Position numbers and translations under genes: made by a program. Source: Cyanidiococcus yangmingshanensis (lineage: Eukaryota > Rhodophyta > Bangiophyceae > Cyanidiales > Cyanidiaceae). Taken from it: 64,000 nt of DNA. The DNA is taken from the NCBI GenBank assembly GCA_013995675.1, contig VWRR01000016.1, forward strand, positions 401,104-465,103, written 5' to 3'. Positions 38,014 through 48,902 of this stretch are shown here, one piece after another (positions within the stretch are counted from its first letter, which is position 1; every line of letters begins with the position of its first letter). The notes under the pieces are model-generated. The model made no database searches, was not told where the DNA came from, and worked only from the letters and a program-made list of their open reading frames with translations.

Positions 38014-39104
38014 GTTGAATCCGAAACCGCCGCCATCAACAGTGGCTCTAGCTCCTCAAATAGATTGCCTAGTGAACCTCTCGACAAAAACCAGCAAGAA
38101 CATAGAAAAGCAATGAACGTCCATGGTTCAACAGGAATATCGGCGCATGCATGCAGGTTTCAACACGCACCCATGCGTGGAATGCTGCATGCGTGTTCTG
38201 GTCGGATCCGTGTCGAACGAGCACGGACACGTGTCGGTGCCTGCCGAATGCACAGCGGCGATCGCCGTCGCGTCGCTTGGATTTGACGGGCATCGGTTGG
38301 CGGTGCCCGCCGGGGTACGGCTCGAGCCGCGTCGACGTGCCCGCCGCGTTCGATTGGCGAACAGCAGAATCCTCTGTTTCGGAATGGCGTGTTCGAACGA
38401 GGCCTGTGAATCCATTCCCGTGAGGCCTCCCTCTCATGAGTTGTTTGGAAGCACGATTTGTGGTCAACGATAGCGAGTGGTATAGGCTGCCTCCTGTTTT
38501 CCCGTCTGTGAAGATACCTCCTTCATGGCGAGGAATGGTCTCTCTCGAGTCGAGTGAGTTGGCGTCCTTGCGTTTCGGTCGTTGAGCCGCACCCTTTGGA
38601 CATTGGCAAGTGCGACGCCGAGTCTATTCGGCACGGGATGGACGTTGTGAGGTATCGAAGTCATGGTGTTATAGGACTGCTGCCGATCAAGTCTGAATAC
38701 GGCTTTCGATTCTCAATCGAGGGCGCTGAGAAATGTTTTTGGTGATATCATACCTCATGGGCTAGACCGCGGACTGAACGTTCATTGGCATCATTGCCGG
38801 TAAGTCTTCCAGTCAGTTGTAAACAAGGTTTGTTTGCACTTTTATCCGGATGGAGTCAATCCTGCTTGTATGTGCATAGTTGGACACGGGTATAGTCGTG
38901 GGGTAAGCGCAGCGTCGAGTGTACAGAACGAGCTTTTAATGGCCGCTGTATCATCGTATTTCTGGGGGCAGACTCGGCGGGGACCCACCACCTCCCCCGT
39001 GAGGCGTCCGCGAAGACTCTTCATTGAGTTCGCCTGGAGCGACTCGTAGTCTGGGGCCCACCGATCCTCGTTGCGCGTTTGCGTAACTTTCTATTCTTTG
39101 CGAG
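38014..39104. other. Divergent intergenic, no gene recognised
   Basis: This 1.09 kb lies between the 5' end of the unknown minus gene and the WD40-like gene. Frames of up to 132 codons occur on both strands and cancel each other. Nothing recognised. Confidence 0.45.
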
Positions 39105-40421
39105 GTGCAAGTCTGGTTTGGATGGAGTGCTCCGGTCCTCCGCTTCTTTGGGTACATCACAGCGGAGCGCCTCCAGAGGTCGTCCTCGGTCCACGCCTAC
39201 GTGGCAGGTCGTGCGCTCCTTGTTTTCTACCACACCGGCTTTGGGGCTGTCTTCGTGGTGACGGAAAGTTCCATTGAAGCGTTTCATTGGGAGCCGGTAA
39301 CCGGTTGGTACAGATAAACTACTCGATCGTCGGTTGTGCGTCGTTTTCGAACGTCCCGACCGACTCGAGCTCGAGCACAAACAGAGCGGCGTTGTACAAC
39401 TGGGAGGAGTGGCCGGTGCTCGAGTTCTCCGAGCAACAGCAGCTTGTTTCCTTGCACACTGTAATGAAGTGGTTGTGGCGCACGAGGACCTCTCACTGCG
39501 CTGGTATTCGTGCGAAAGCGGAGAGCTCGGCTTCGAAACACGATCGACACGTCTGGTTTTTGACGATACTACATCATCGGCAGCGCCAGCTGATGAGTAT
39601 GTCACACGACTGCTATCTCTAGCGAACGGGTCGATCGTTGCAGGACATGCCTCAGGGCGAGTCACGTGTTCAAGTCCGGGCAGAGGATCAACGTCACGCT
39701 CGTTGATACGTCCTGACCAAGTTCGACACTTGATTGGCTCGACAGGACCAATGGCCGTCTCTGCCCTGGCTTACCTGGGACAGGGTGACGAGCGCTCCAC
39801 CGTTAGGTTCCTCGGACGCGACTGTAGCAAACGCAGGTTCTGCGGAAGCGACACAGGCTGTCTCTGAGGACACGGAAGATAATCTGTTATTGCTTGTAGG
39901 TTACGCCGCTGGGTTTGTTCTCATCAAAAGGATACCGGCTCAGGATGCTGCCTTTCATCTGAACTGGGTGCACACACAGGAAGTTGTTGACGTCCTGTTC
40001 TGTCACCGCTTTGGAGCCATCTTCACCGCGTCGCGAACTGGTGAAGTGGCTTTGACCGACCTGGCGTCGGGCCGAACGCTCTGTCGACGGACTGTCCCTT
40101 TTCGGTGTGCATTCGCCAGATCTCAAAGCGAATCAATCGTTGTTGTTGGTGGAGATACCGCTGTCCCCCTGCAGATATCTGTACAAACAGCGCAACCACC
40201 TGCAGACAACAATCCCATCACGAGACCCGACGTTCCGTGATACTGCCGAAACCTCAAGCCGCTCGACGAAGTGGTCGTTGGGGCTCTCTCATTGGGCCCG
40301 ACGTTTTTCGACCTCGATGCTTACCATGCGTACGGCTTGCTTTGCAAACAGCTCCAGCGATATTGTCTTTGTATCGCGCTCTGGTCAGCTGGCTTCCGTA
40401 AGCGGATTCCACTTCGATTAG
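39105..40421 (+). pseudogene. WD40-like beta-propeller gene broken by several frame changes
   Basis: Coding-like beta-propeller pieces follow one another in three frames: VAGRALLVFYHTGFGAVFVV and SIEAFHWEPVTGW (39180-39310), CNEVVVAHEDLSLRWYSCES (39462-39520), LLSLANGSIVAGHASGRVTC (39610-39670), LLLLVGYAAGFVLIKRI and VVDVLFCHRFGAIFTASRTG then EVALTDLASGRTL (39890-40080), and SSSDIVFVSRSGQLASVSGF (40350-40420). Each has the strand-turn-strand pattern with a terminal hydrophobic-D/S-x-W-like blade of WD40 proteins. At least four frame changes are needed. The family is a propeller of unknown type; a ribosome-biogenesis UTP or a COPI-like protein are possible. Whether it is a true pseudogene or an assembly-damaged gene cannot be told. 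The 3' end runs into the 40425 duplication. Confidence 0.45.
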
Positions 40422-40424
40422 GTC

Positions 40425-40651
40425 GGATTCGACTCTACAAGCGCTGTTTATGAGCCTGTTTGAGAAGCGCCAGTGCATCTAATCTAGAGCGATCACGAGA
40501 CCTCCTCTGACAGGAATTTGGAACTCTTTCACAGAGTCCGGGTCCGATTCATTTGGATTCGACTCTACAAGCGCTGTTTATGAGCCTGTTTGAGAAGCGC
40601 CAATGCATCTAATCTGGAGCGATCACGAGACCTCCTCTGACAGGAATTTGG
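40425..40651. repeat. Tandem direct duplication, two 97 bp copies with period 130 bp
   Basis: Copy 1 is 40425-40521 and copy 2 is 40555-40651. They differ at about two positions (cagtgc/caatgc and ctagag/ctggag). The copies start ggattcgactctacaagcgc and end caggaatttgg. They follow the last WD40-like frame directly, and copy 1 may include its 3' end. Confidence 0.95.
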
Positions 40652-41388
40652 GCGTCATTGATGAAGATCAACTAGCATCACTTGTCCGTGCCTAGACTCG
40701 ACGTTGCAGCTCTGTCGCCGGCGCCACTTGGTCGCTTCTCACGGATGTTGTTGCTGCTCGGTTCAGTTGAATGGCTGGGTCTCAGCTTTTGGAACGTGCA
40801 CATCACTGAAAAGGAGACTTCGTTTTGCATACCGTGATAGCGATGTCGTAGAGAGAACCTCTATAGGTTTGTCATTGGCAGACCTGAAAAGTATGAGCGA
40901 ATACCAATCCTCAAATCGTATGTATGGATCGTGTGGCAGGATCCCAACGCCGCGAGTCCGACTGGTGATCGATAGACGCCGCACGTCAGTGCTCCATTCG
41001 ATAGCTCTTTACACTGGTCCTCCGATACCTGTCCAGAGTTCAGCAAGCGAATAGTTGCACATAAATTGGACCTCTAACTTCTCTGCAGCCAATTGCATCA
41101 ATTCGTGGATACGAAACTCAATCGATATTTATACTGTGGAGATATGGGCGGCATCGCATTCCGGTCTCTGGCAATCAGGTCGCCTTCGTAGCACAGCACT
41201 GCTGGTCCAGATACACGCAGGTATCAAAAACGACCAACAGCATCAGCAAGTCTCTTACGGCGCTCGGCAGTTTGCGGCAACCATGACAAGAAAGCAACTC
41301 GATGAGTACAGCAGAGCAGCCACAAATCAGCTTTTTGTTGAACGCATGATCCAGACGGACGACGAGTGCATGCGACCTCACTGCTGAA
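40652..41388. other. Convergent intergenic
   Basis: This 737 bp lies between the WD40-like gene and the end of UTP4. No coding or RNA feature is recognised. Confidence 0.5.
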
Positions 41389-43539
41389 TCAAGTACCAAA
41401 ACGCTTGCGTCCTATTGCCTCCTCGCACCGTTCATCTGCAGCATAACGATCCGGCCCATGTATCAACAGCACTGATTCAGCATCTGCAGCGTAATTCAGG
41501 GCCCAAATACAGTCTGTGCACGTGAAGAGACATTCATGTCGAGGACGGGGCTCCAACCGATAGCTGCAGCACACGACCACGCTCAGCAGGCAAGCAGTGA
41601 ATGATTCGGACCAGGCCACAAGAGCGAGTAGCATCCCTCTGCTGGAGTCGGCAACAGCATCCGTGGCTCTCCGTTTTCAGACAGCCAATGTGCACCATCT
41701 ATGGTCCAGATCGTCTTTGTGCTCGAATCCAAATACATCGCACAAGGGGCTGCCTGCACTTGGCTCGTCCATACAAGTTTCAGTTTTGGTGGTTTTCTCT
41801 CGCCAGGCTCTACAACGAAACGCTGTATTGTACCGTTTGCAAAACCGATTCCTACCCCGCCCTCATGATCGGATGTGAGGCACACAGCATCTGTTGAAAG
41901 CATCGTCACAGATCGCAGACGAACTTTTGCATGGGACTCAGGGCTGTCTCGGTGAACGCTGAGTACCTGAATGCAGGAATTGTCTCTGGCGAGTACCACA
42001 AACGTATTGAACAGGGCCGCAATGCCGCGCGTCGCTCCACGTAAAGCGTCTATCTGTCTTGACGACAACGGAATCTGTTTGGCGCTTTCCCCATGCCGGT
42101 AGTACAATGCCACGGTCTCCGCTTCTAGCTCGAGCCAAAAGGTGCGCTTTGGATGGCCCAGCAGCGTACCAGCTGCGGCAGATCCCATCCTTGGTGTGGC
42201 CTCGTCTGCGGGAAGGCTGACGGCGTCTATGATGAAGCCATGCGCCTGAGCCTTGGTTCGCTGCAACGAAACACACCTGGCTGGCTTTTGTGGGAGCAAA
42301 CAGGTGCCAAAACGATCAGGCCAGCAGACCGCAGGAGCCATTGCTGGTGTACGCAAAGCCCCTATTCGTTGTACTTTTCCTGGTACCTGCAGATGCTGCG
42401 TCACATCAGTGATCACGCAGAGCAGGGCGTCTTCGGCTCCAGTAAAGAGTCCCAAACCACGTCCCTTATGACTATAGAAGGCACCTGATGCGCGCACGGC
42501 TCTTCGATGAAGACGCTGCGGTCGACTACGAACGAGCCACTGCTCCTTCGTTCGGGGCCGCTGCAAGAAACCCACACTTCCGTCTGCGGATCCGAAGAGA
42601 ATCAAGTTCGATGATAGAATGCGAATGTGAGTGATGGCACCGTGGCAGTTATCTGGGGACTCAAAAACGGCGATTGCTTCCCCTCGAGTTGGTTGATCCA
42701 ACGACCACAGTAGCAGTCGACCAGACGCGTCACCGGTCACCAGAATGGAATCCGTCCTGATCCACATGGCAAGCCAGCGCTTCCACAGCGAGGGCTTCTC
42801 CACCACGCTTCAGCATTGCTATCGTTTCACTCGTTCCCGACTTGGTAGATATTGACCTGATCTGCCCATGTTTCGTGCCGACAGCGATGATGACGCCGTT
42901 GGGATGCCAGTCCAGCACCTGCACTGGCACACCGGGTGAGACCTGAATCACCCGCTCCAGATACCACGTAGTCTGCGTAATGCCCCGAGATGCGTTGAAT
43001 GCCTCGCCTACCGCTGCAGGACCTCGAAAGAGTCGCAGCTTACCATCGGCGGAACCGCACGCGATCGTGACCGATCCATCTTGCTCGCTTATTCGTGGAT
43101 GAAAAGCCAAACACGCGACCGGAGTGCCCCGCGTGACCCAAATGCTCTCTAGAAGCACCGCCTGCAGGCTGTCATAGAAATGTACTTGTCCTGCACTGTC
43201 CCCGATCGCGAGAAGCACCCCATTAGAGACTGATAAAAGCGCAAACGTGGTTGGCACCCGTTTGGCCTGAACAGCAGCAACAGCTACAAAAACTCGTTCT
43301 ACTTGGTAGTGCAAACGACGAGTGCGCCACTCTACAAACCCGTTTCTCCTAAGCAACACCACGTCCGTTCCTTGTGCGGTACCCATGCCAACGATCGCCT
43401 CGTCTGCAAGGATCTGAGCCGAGTAGCGTACCACGCTCCTGACACGGCAAGTTGCTAACCCATCGGTCTTGCCTTTTTCCGTGGATGCTCGACGACGTTT
43501 CCGACCTGCGTACCGTATTCCGTGAGCCACCATCACCAT
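41389..43539 (-). CDS. UTP4: UTP4/Cirhin-like WD40 protein of the SSU processome, two frameshifts
   Basis: Three frames in series form one WD40 protein of ~700 residues. The first (43539-42770) has GDSAGQVHFYDS, VACLAFHPRISEQDGSVTIA then CGSADGKLRLFRG, and VQVLDWHPNGVIIAVGTKHG. After a one-base shift at ~42768-42778 the second frame gives MWIRTDSILVTGDASGRLLL then WSLDQPTRGEAIAVF, corresponding to the diagnostic Cirhin block vWs...l.d.tivsGDS.G.v.fWd. It continues through many propeller strands to ~41640, where a second shift leads to ECLFTCTDCIWALNYA and the C-terminal GRKRFGT, similar to the conserved basic RK.FGT end of UTP4. UTP4 belongs to the t-UTP/UtpA complex, which binds nascent pre-rRNA in the nucleolus and starts small-subunit assembly. 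Other UtpA WD proteins (UTP5, UTP15, UTP17) are alternatives, but this block fits UTP4 best. Confidence 0.65.
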
Positions 43540-43967
43540 TCAACTAGAGTCTTTGATCACAGCGCACAGGTCGCGGTCAATCAGTGTGTGGACGAGCACT
43601 CTACGAACGCTAGGGCGACAACGAGTGCCGTCGTGCCTAATGCGGACAAGAGCCGCACGTTCGGGGCCTCCCGGCAAAGCCAACCCTTCGCTAGTCCTTG
43701 GACTGGTCGCTCTTCATGGCGACGCGTGCGTGCTCCAGGTCAAGGACGTTCGGGTGTTGAATCAAAGGACCATTCTGTTCGAAGAGGACTGCTGGGTAAC
43801 GACGAGCTTGCGCTGCGTTTTAGAGGCACTGAAGCCAAGCTCACGTCTTTATAGTTTCGAGTCGTCGCTTTCCAAAATATCACGCAGCTGATCCTGCTGG
43901 ACGACTGCACACCTCTCTGTGCCAATTTTCAGCTCTTGTACCAAGTATCGTTCTGGATCTGAGTAGA
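43540..43967. promoter_or_regulatory. Divergent intergenic, putative promoter region
   Basis: This 428 bp separates the UTP4 start (minus) from the gene at 43968 (plus). Both promoters are inferred to lie here; no element is recognised. Confidence 0.35.
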
Positions 43968-45947
43968 GTGGAACGCTTTAGAATGTTCCTGTGGACATGC
44001 GCCGACTTTTCCGGCACGCCACATCAGTTGACCATGTACTGCCGGAGAGGCCAGCCTTTGCCGCAAGGTGGACGACCAACCAACGTGCTGTTGTCTCGAA
44101 GAAAATGCCGTGTTCGCCAGGCCCGTCAACACCTGAGGATCTTTGGCTGCACGCAGGGAGCAGGCCCTGAGCAAAGACCACCCCGCACAGACGCGACAGG
44201 AAAGACTGTTGAGAGTAACAACGCTTCTGCCTCAGAGCCGGACGAGCTCGCTGAAACTCGCCACATTGATGAACTGTTCAACGAGCTGATGCGTCAGGAT
44301 CTCGAGAAGCGTTACGGCAAAGCAGTGGCGGCTCAGTGGGGCGCTCTACCTCCGGATGCGAAAATCAACTGGGATAATCCTCGCTTTCGCGAGTTCATTG
44401 AGCAGCTCGTTGAGAATGAGAATACGGTTTTCTCCGAGGACCCCGCTTTTGATGAGCCGGATTGGGAACATGATCGCGAAATTGCAGCGTTCCTTGCTGA
44501 TAATGCGGAGAAGCTGGGTCTCGATGGGCCGCTCAAAGATCCTGCAGACCTGCTGCCCCCTCGAAGCACGCTACGGGATGCTCTCCAGCACTATCGGCAG
44601 AGCTTGGGCCATGCACCCGGTCGAGACCCTACATTTCGTCGAGCTGACTGGCCACCACAAGTGCTCACTTTTGAAAGCCCACGGAGAGCACACAAATTTT
44701 GGCACGGCTGGTGCTGTCGTTACGATATGGAACGAGGGGCCCTAATCGAAAAAAATCTCTTGAAGGAAGTGTCAAGCGCGACACTTATACCAGAGGATTC
44801 CGCGCTCATACCTTTGGAGCTGCCTCCATTGAATCAGCAAGAACAACGAGATCCGCGTTACGACTGGAATATGCCATTCGGCACGGTCGTTTTTCCCGAC
44901 GGTTCGTATACGGGGGGAGTTCCGGCAGTCCATTCGGAAACGGCGCTTGGTCGTCACCACGTCCCTGTAGCGCATGCCCCTTTTGAACTCACATTCGGTT
45001 GCGTAATTACACCGTCGTTCGCTGCTGAGAGTGGATGTCAACCTGGCCTGTTGGACGTGGCTGTAGAGTACCAAGATCGTCAGGCATCGACGCTTCGTGT
45101 ACGTTGGTTGATGCCAGGACCCATGACCGTTCCGGTGCTCGCTGAGGAGACACTCGCTGCCTACGACGATTTCTCGGCACGAATGCTCCCTGAAACAAGT
45201 CCATCTGTACAGTGGACGGACAGGAACGGAGTCGGCCCTCTTGGAAGAGTGCGTTTCCCGCCCGAAGAGCCAGCTTTCTGTATCTTCCCGCTTTACCCTC
45301 AGATGTCCTGTTGTTGGCATGCCTCTCAGTTGGTGTGGGAACCAGTATCGTCGAGACCTCTCTCCGCAGAAACATTATCTCGTTACGAGGTCGACTTGGA
45401 CCGCACCGAGTTCGACGACCCCGACATCATCGGGACTCAAGTGAAGTTGCTTCGCATTCCGCGCACAGCCCAAATGAAAGGTCGAAAGGATCGTCTGGGC
45501 CACTCCATCCGAGCCTTGCTCGCTCGAGAAGCGACGCGTGTTGCTCCCTGTACCCACCTGTTGCGTCGATCGATAGCCCGCTACATGACAGTGGATGGAG
45601 CACTGAGTATGCCGGGGGGGCGAGTCTGGATGGTCCCCAATGTAGAAGAGGGTTTCGTTCCCAGGCGACTTGTTCATCTGCCAGGCGGATTGGTATGTCT
45701 CTTTCCGGATCGAATCCCACGAGTGGGTTTCGGATGGGATGCAGAGCTTTGGTTCTGGGGGCCTGCTTTCGAGGCGCGTCTCGAAGCGCGAGACGATGAG
45801 ATACTGGCGCTTCCGAACAAATCTCTCCGACGAATCCTCCGTTCCTATTCGGCGCTTGGTGACTTTGTAGCAGGCGGCTCGACACAAGGTATCGGACAGG
45901 AGCCAGCCGTGCCATGCAGTTCACAGACCGCCCCCCTGATTGATTGA
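43968..45947 (+). CDS. Conserved plastid-type protein of unknown function (~659 residues)
   Basis: An uninterrupted 659-residue frame. The first ~70 residues are rich in Arg, Gln, Cys, Ser and lack acidic residues, as in a plastid transit peptide. Residues ~95-210 are acidic and helical (IDELFNELMRQDLEKRYGKA, NDPAFDEPDWEHD-like). From ~235 a beta-rich part begins with HKFWHGWCCRYDMERGALIE then MPFGTVVFPDGSYTGGVP and continues through FELTFGCVITPSFAAESG, LRVRWLMPGPMTV and FDDPDIIGTQVKLLRIPRTA. The W.G....d..G.l and vvFpDGSY pieces recall lipocalin-like plastid proteins (DUF3598-type), but this is tentative. The C-terminal third is Arg-rich. The start may be a later Met. No named function is offered. 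Confidence 0.6.
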   Translation: MERFRMFLWTCADFSGTPHQLTMYCRRGQPLPQGGRPTNVLLSRRKCRVRQARQHLRIFGCTQGAGPEQRPPRTDATGKTVESNNASASEPDELAETRHIDELFNELMRQDLEKRYGKAVAAQWGALPPDAKINWDNPRFREFIEQLVENENTVFSEDPAFDEPDWEHDREIAAFLADNAEKLGLDGPLKDPADLLPPRSTLRDALQHYRQSLGHAPGRDPTFRRADWPPQVLTFESPRRAHKFWHGWCCRYDMERGALIEKNLLKEVSSATLIPEDSALIPLELPPLNQQEQRDPRYDWNMPFGTVVFPDGSYTGGVPAVHSETALGRHHVPVAHAPFELTFGCVITPSFAAESGCQPGLLDVAVEYQDRQASTLRVRWLMPGPMTVPVLAEETLAAYDDFSARMLPETSPSVQWTDRNGVGPLGRVRFPPEEPAFCIFPLYPQMSCCWHASQLVWEPVSSRPLSAETLSRYEVDLDRTEFDDPDIIGTQVKLLRIPRTAQMKGRKDRLGHSIRALLAREATRVAPCTHLLRRSIARYMTVDGALSMPGGRVWMVPNVEEGFVPRRLVHLPGGLVCLFPDRIPRVGFGWDAELWFWGPAFEARLEARDDEILALPNKSLRRILRSYSALGDFVAGGSTQGIGQEPAVPCSSQTAPLID

Positions 45948-47139
45948 TGTTCTCACAACGATGGCGTCTTCATAGACGCCTGCTGAGAACGCATCTTTGG
46001 TTCCCTGGGTTTTCGGATGTCGCGCGATACGGCCTCTTCGGAAAGCGCACCGACGCGACGGGAGCTGGCTCACCAAGATGTCTCATCGCCAGGGATGTAT
46101 TGGGGCCTCTTCGGATTCGCGTCGAACGGTTCGCGATGAAGACGCACGAGGCAGTCAGAAGCGTACCGACGATGGCTTCGGTTTCACTTGAAGGGCACGT
46201 TGGATTTCTGGCAACAAACTGTGGCCCTGGCTCAAATGCTGAAACGAGCACCCAAGCTCTCACATTTCCAAGAGTATACCAACAAACAGTGCATAGCACA
46301 ATGGTTGCCACTTGAGTGCGGCGCTATCCATTGCACCTCGAGAGATGGCCTCCGGGTACTGTGTCGGACTCGTAGAATGCAGAGATGGTCTCGCACAAAA
46401 GTCGTCAGAAATCGCAACATCCCGCCGCCAGTTGCACCTCGGTTGGGTGTCACCGATTGTGAAGTGGCTCCTGCTGAGATGCATCGCACAGTTCCGTACG
46501 CAGTTAAAGCATCGATTGAAAGTTTGTTGAAATCTCGCAGCACCACCATTGTGCACTGTCGACAGGAGATGCGATCGAATCAAAAAGTGACTCGAGCAAT
46601 GTCCGCATCCTGCTTCTCCGGGGGAGAACATCCGTACCCCGATGATTCTCAGAGGAGCATCCGCGCCTGAACTTTGAAAGGTTTCAAGCCGCGTTCGAGC
46701 CTCACTCACATTTATCGTAGTTCGAATGGACCGATGAAGGCCCTCTGCATCGCGGTTTGTGACTAGATCAACCAAGGCGCCTGCAGACGACATGTATTGC
46801 AACAAAAACGGCCAAAACTGCACCGATAGACGTTACATAGCGGTTACGCGGCTCATGACTCGCCAGAGCGTCTGCAGGCGATCTTGCTCGATGAAATCTC
46901 AAAACAAGGCCGGTTGTATTCCATGTCACGAGAGCCAGTGCTAGCATTCACAAGGAACGGGCCGAGAAAAGCCCAGCGATTCCTCCAAACCAAAGCCGAT
47001 TCCTGCGTCAGTTCCTCAACGCCACAGTCAGCCAAAGGCATCATCTGAGTGCACGATCCTCGTCTGGCTTGGCAGCGTACGCGACGTCCCTCCAGGCGAC
47101 AAGGAAGGTTGTGGCCTCCAGCACCGTATTCAAACGACA
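45948..47139. other. Convergent intergenic, no gene recognised
   Basis: This 1.19 kb holds overlapping frames on both strands (for example 46260-46823 minus, 46188-46670 plus) without recognisable domains. I see nothing that I would call. Confidence 0.45.
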
Positions 47140-48360
47140 CTATTTCGCGTTTTTGGAAGGCTGTCCGATCTCTTTTCGAGGTAACGGCACGTTCTCTTCC
47201 AACTCGCGCAGAGCGAGTCCGCCGAGGACCATTGTCTTCAGGAACCAAAACAATGTTGACTGCTTCCTCCTTCGAGCTTCAAAATATGCTTGCAGGGCCA
47301 TGACGAAATTGATGGTTGCAACGATCAACAGGCCTTTGCGCAGTTTGTCACGGACATCGTCACTGAGATTCGTCAGCGGATTCCCCGCATCATAGCCAAA
47401 TGCGCAGAGTAGGACAGTGAAGAGGCCGACGAGGTGTGAGTTCTGAAGATACGGGCCCAGCAACGTACCAAAGAATCGACGGGACGGTTGACCCTTGCCA
47501 AGAATCGCCGCTACGGGGTCATATGAATTCTCTGCGGTCTCTTCGACATCCTTGATCCGATAACGCTTCAAATCCGTATCCAGTTTCTCTCTAGTCATAT
47601 CTCGGCTCGATGACACAACACTATCGTCACTGTTCAATTCCTTGTCCTGCTGGCGCTCCTTGCGGAATGCCCGAACAAGCTCCAGAACTGAAGCAGGGTC
47701 CTGCACAGACTCATCACGCTCGTCTGAGGACTCCTCGGTCTTTGGTGCTGAGGGATTGCGAGCTTGGGTTTTGTTCGAGTTACGGCCTTTCCGTGAGGAA
47801 GACTTTGTCGCTTTCTTGTCCGACGGTACGGATAGGTTGCTGTTCGATGGCTCCGACGACGTCGCGCCTGCTGCTCCTTTCCTCCTCTCGTGAGGGCGCG
47901 CCACAGGCTTCACAGACGTTTCCTGAGTCTCTGCTGTTGTCGCTAGAGACTCGGTAGATTCAAGCTCGGTGTCTCTAGAGGAGACCTGTTCTCGTGTTTC
48001 GGTGGCCCCTGTCGTTCGCAGCAGGTAGGGTGCGATAGGTCCCGCGAACGGCATCGACGTCGGGGGCTTGTCAACTTTGGAACTCCCCGCATCCGAGTTC
48101 GTTTGATCACTTTTCTCTGTCGGCGGTTCCGTATCCGGGTCAGAGCGCCGCAGTGCTCGAGCGCTACTGCTCGCTTTCGGAGGTCGTTTTGCGCCCTTTG
48201 CTTTGTTCGAACGGGACTTGGCGAGCAAAACTATGCGTCCCCGGTACTTCTGGGGGCGTCTCCGCGTCGGTGCCCAAAGCGCACTGCAGCTTGCAGCAGC
48301 CGAAAGAGCACCACCGTGACCCACAACGACGAAGAGACTTGTTCGCTCCGTCGTTCGCAT
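47140..48360 (-). CDS. Probable plastid membrane protein of unknown function
   Basis: An uninterrupted 406-residue frame. The first ~50 residues (MRTTERTSLFVVVGHGGALS, then SALWAPTRRRPQKYRGRIVL) look like a bipartite transit peptide. Residues 50-270 are disordered, Ser/Lys/Glu/Thr-rich. Residues ~290-395 form the conserved-looking part with two or three membrane spans: FFGTLLGPYLQNSHLVGLFT then VLLCAFGYDAGNPLTNLSDD, KLRKGLLIVATINFVMALQA and LFWFLKTMVLGGLALREL. I think of uncharacterised chloroplast membrane proteins but cannot name one. The gene faces the acyltransferase head-to-head across 542 bp. Confidence 0.6.
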   Translation of the reverse strand: MRTTERTSLFVVVGHGGALSAAASCSALWAPTRRRPQKYRGRIVLLAKSRSNKAKGAKRPPKASSSARALRRSDPDTEPPTEKSDQTNSDAGSSKVDKPPTSMPFAGPIAPYLLRTTGATETREQVSSRDTELESTESLATTAETQETSVKPVARPHERRKGAAGATSSEPSNSNLSVPSDKKATKSSSRKGRNSNKTQARNPSAPKTEESSDERDESVQDPASVLELVRAFRKERQQDKELNSDDSVVSSSRDMTREKLDTDLKRYRIKDVEETAENSYDPVAAILGKGQPSRRFFGTLLGPYLQNSHLVGLFTVLLCAFGYDAGNPLTNLSDDVRDKLRKGLLIVATINFVMALQAYFEARRRKQSTLFWFLKTMVLGGLALRELEENVPLPRKEIGQPSKNAK

Positions 48361-48902
48361 AAAAGTCAGTGTGCTCAGTTTATACGCCTAGTGCCTTTGC
48401 GTTCGCTGTACGCCCAAAGTGAGACCACAGCGCTCGCACCAAATGCTTCAGTAGCACGCAAAAAGCCCTCTCGTTCAGTCGTCTGAGCGAGCGTGTCTCA
48501 AACCCCAATATTGTAGACCGCTGGTCACTAAAACAGCGACAACAAGTCATCGCCAAGCGTTGCGTTGCACAGCGCGATGGGACTCGGTGGACGCTGAGCG
48601 GCGAGGCTGCCAGAGTGCCCAACCTAACCTGCTAACGCACGATCTGCTGCTGTTGGCGAGTCGTTTCCCGGTTGTTTCAATGGAAACGGCTCCTCTGCTG
48701 CACCAGGCCGCATCAACGGGTAGAGAGATGCAGCAACTGGATCACAGTGCAGGTCGTGGCCGTTATATGCGGATAGGAGACAGCCGAGAAGCGACTCTGT
48801 GCGAGTCTCCCAGCCGAGACCGGGCGTCTGGTGTTGCCCCTGGGCTGGCTAGTGACGTCGAGCCCAAGCACGTCTCTTACTCGAATTCGTGTAAATGGCG
48901 AT
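48361..48902. promoter_or_regulatory. Divergent intergenic, putative promoter region
   Basis: This 542 bp lies between two genes transcribed away from each other. No gene or element is recognised; part of it is open in the frame of the acyltransferase (from 48831), but the family-like start is at 48903. Confidence 0.35.
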
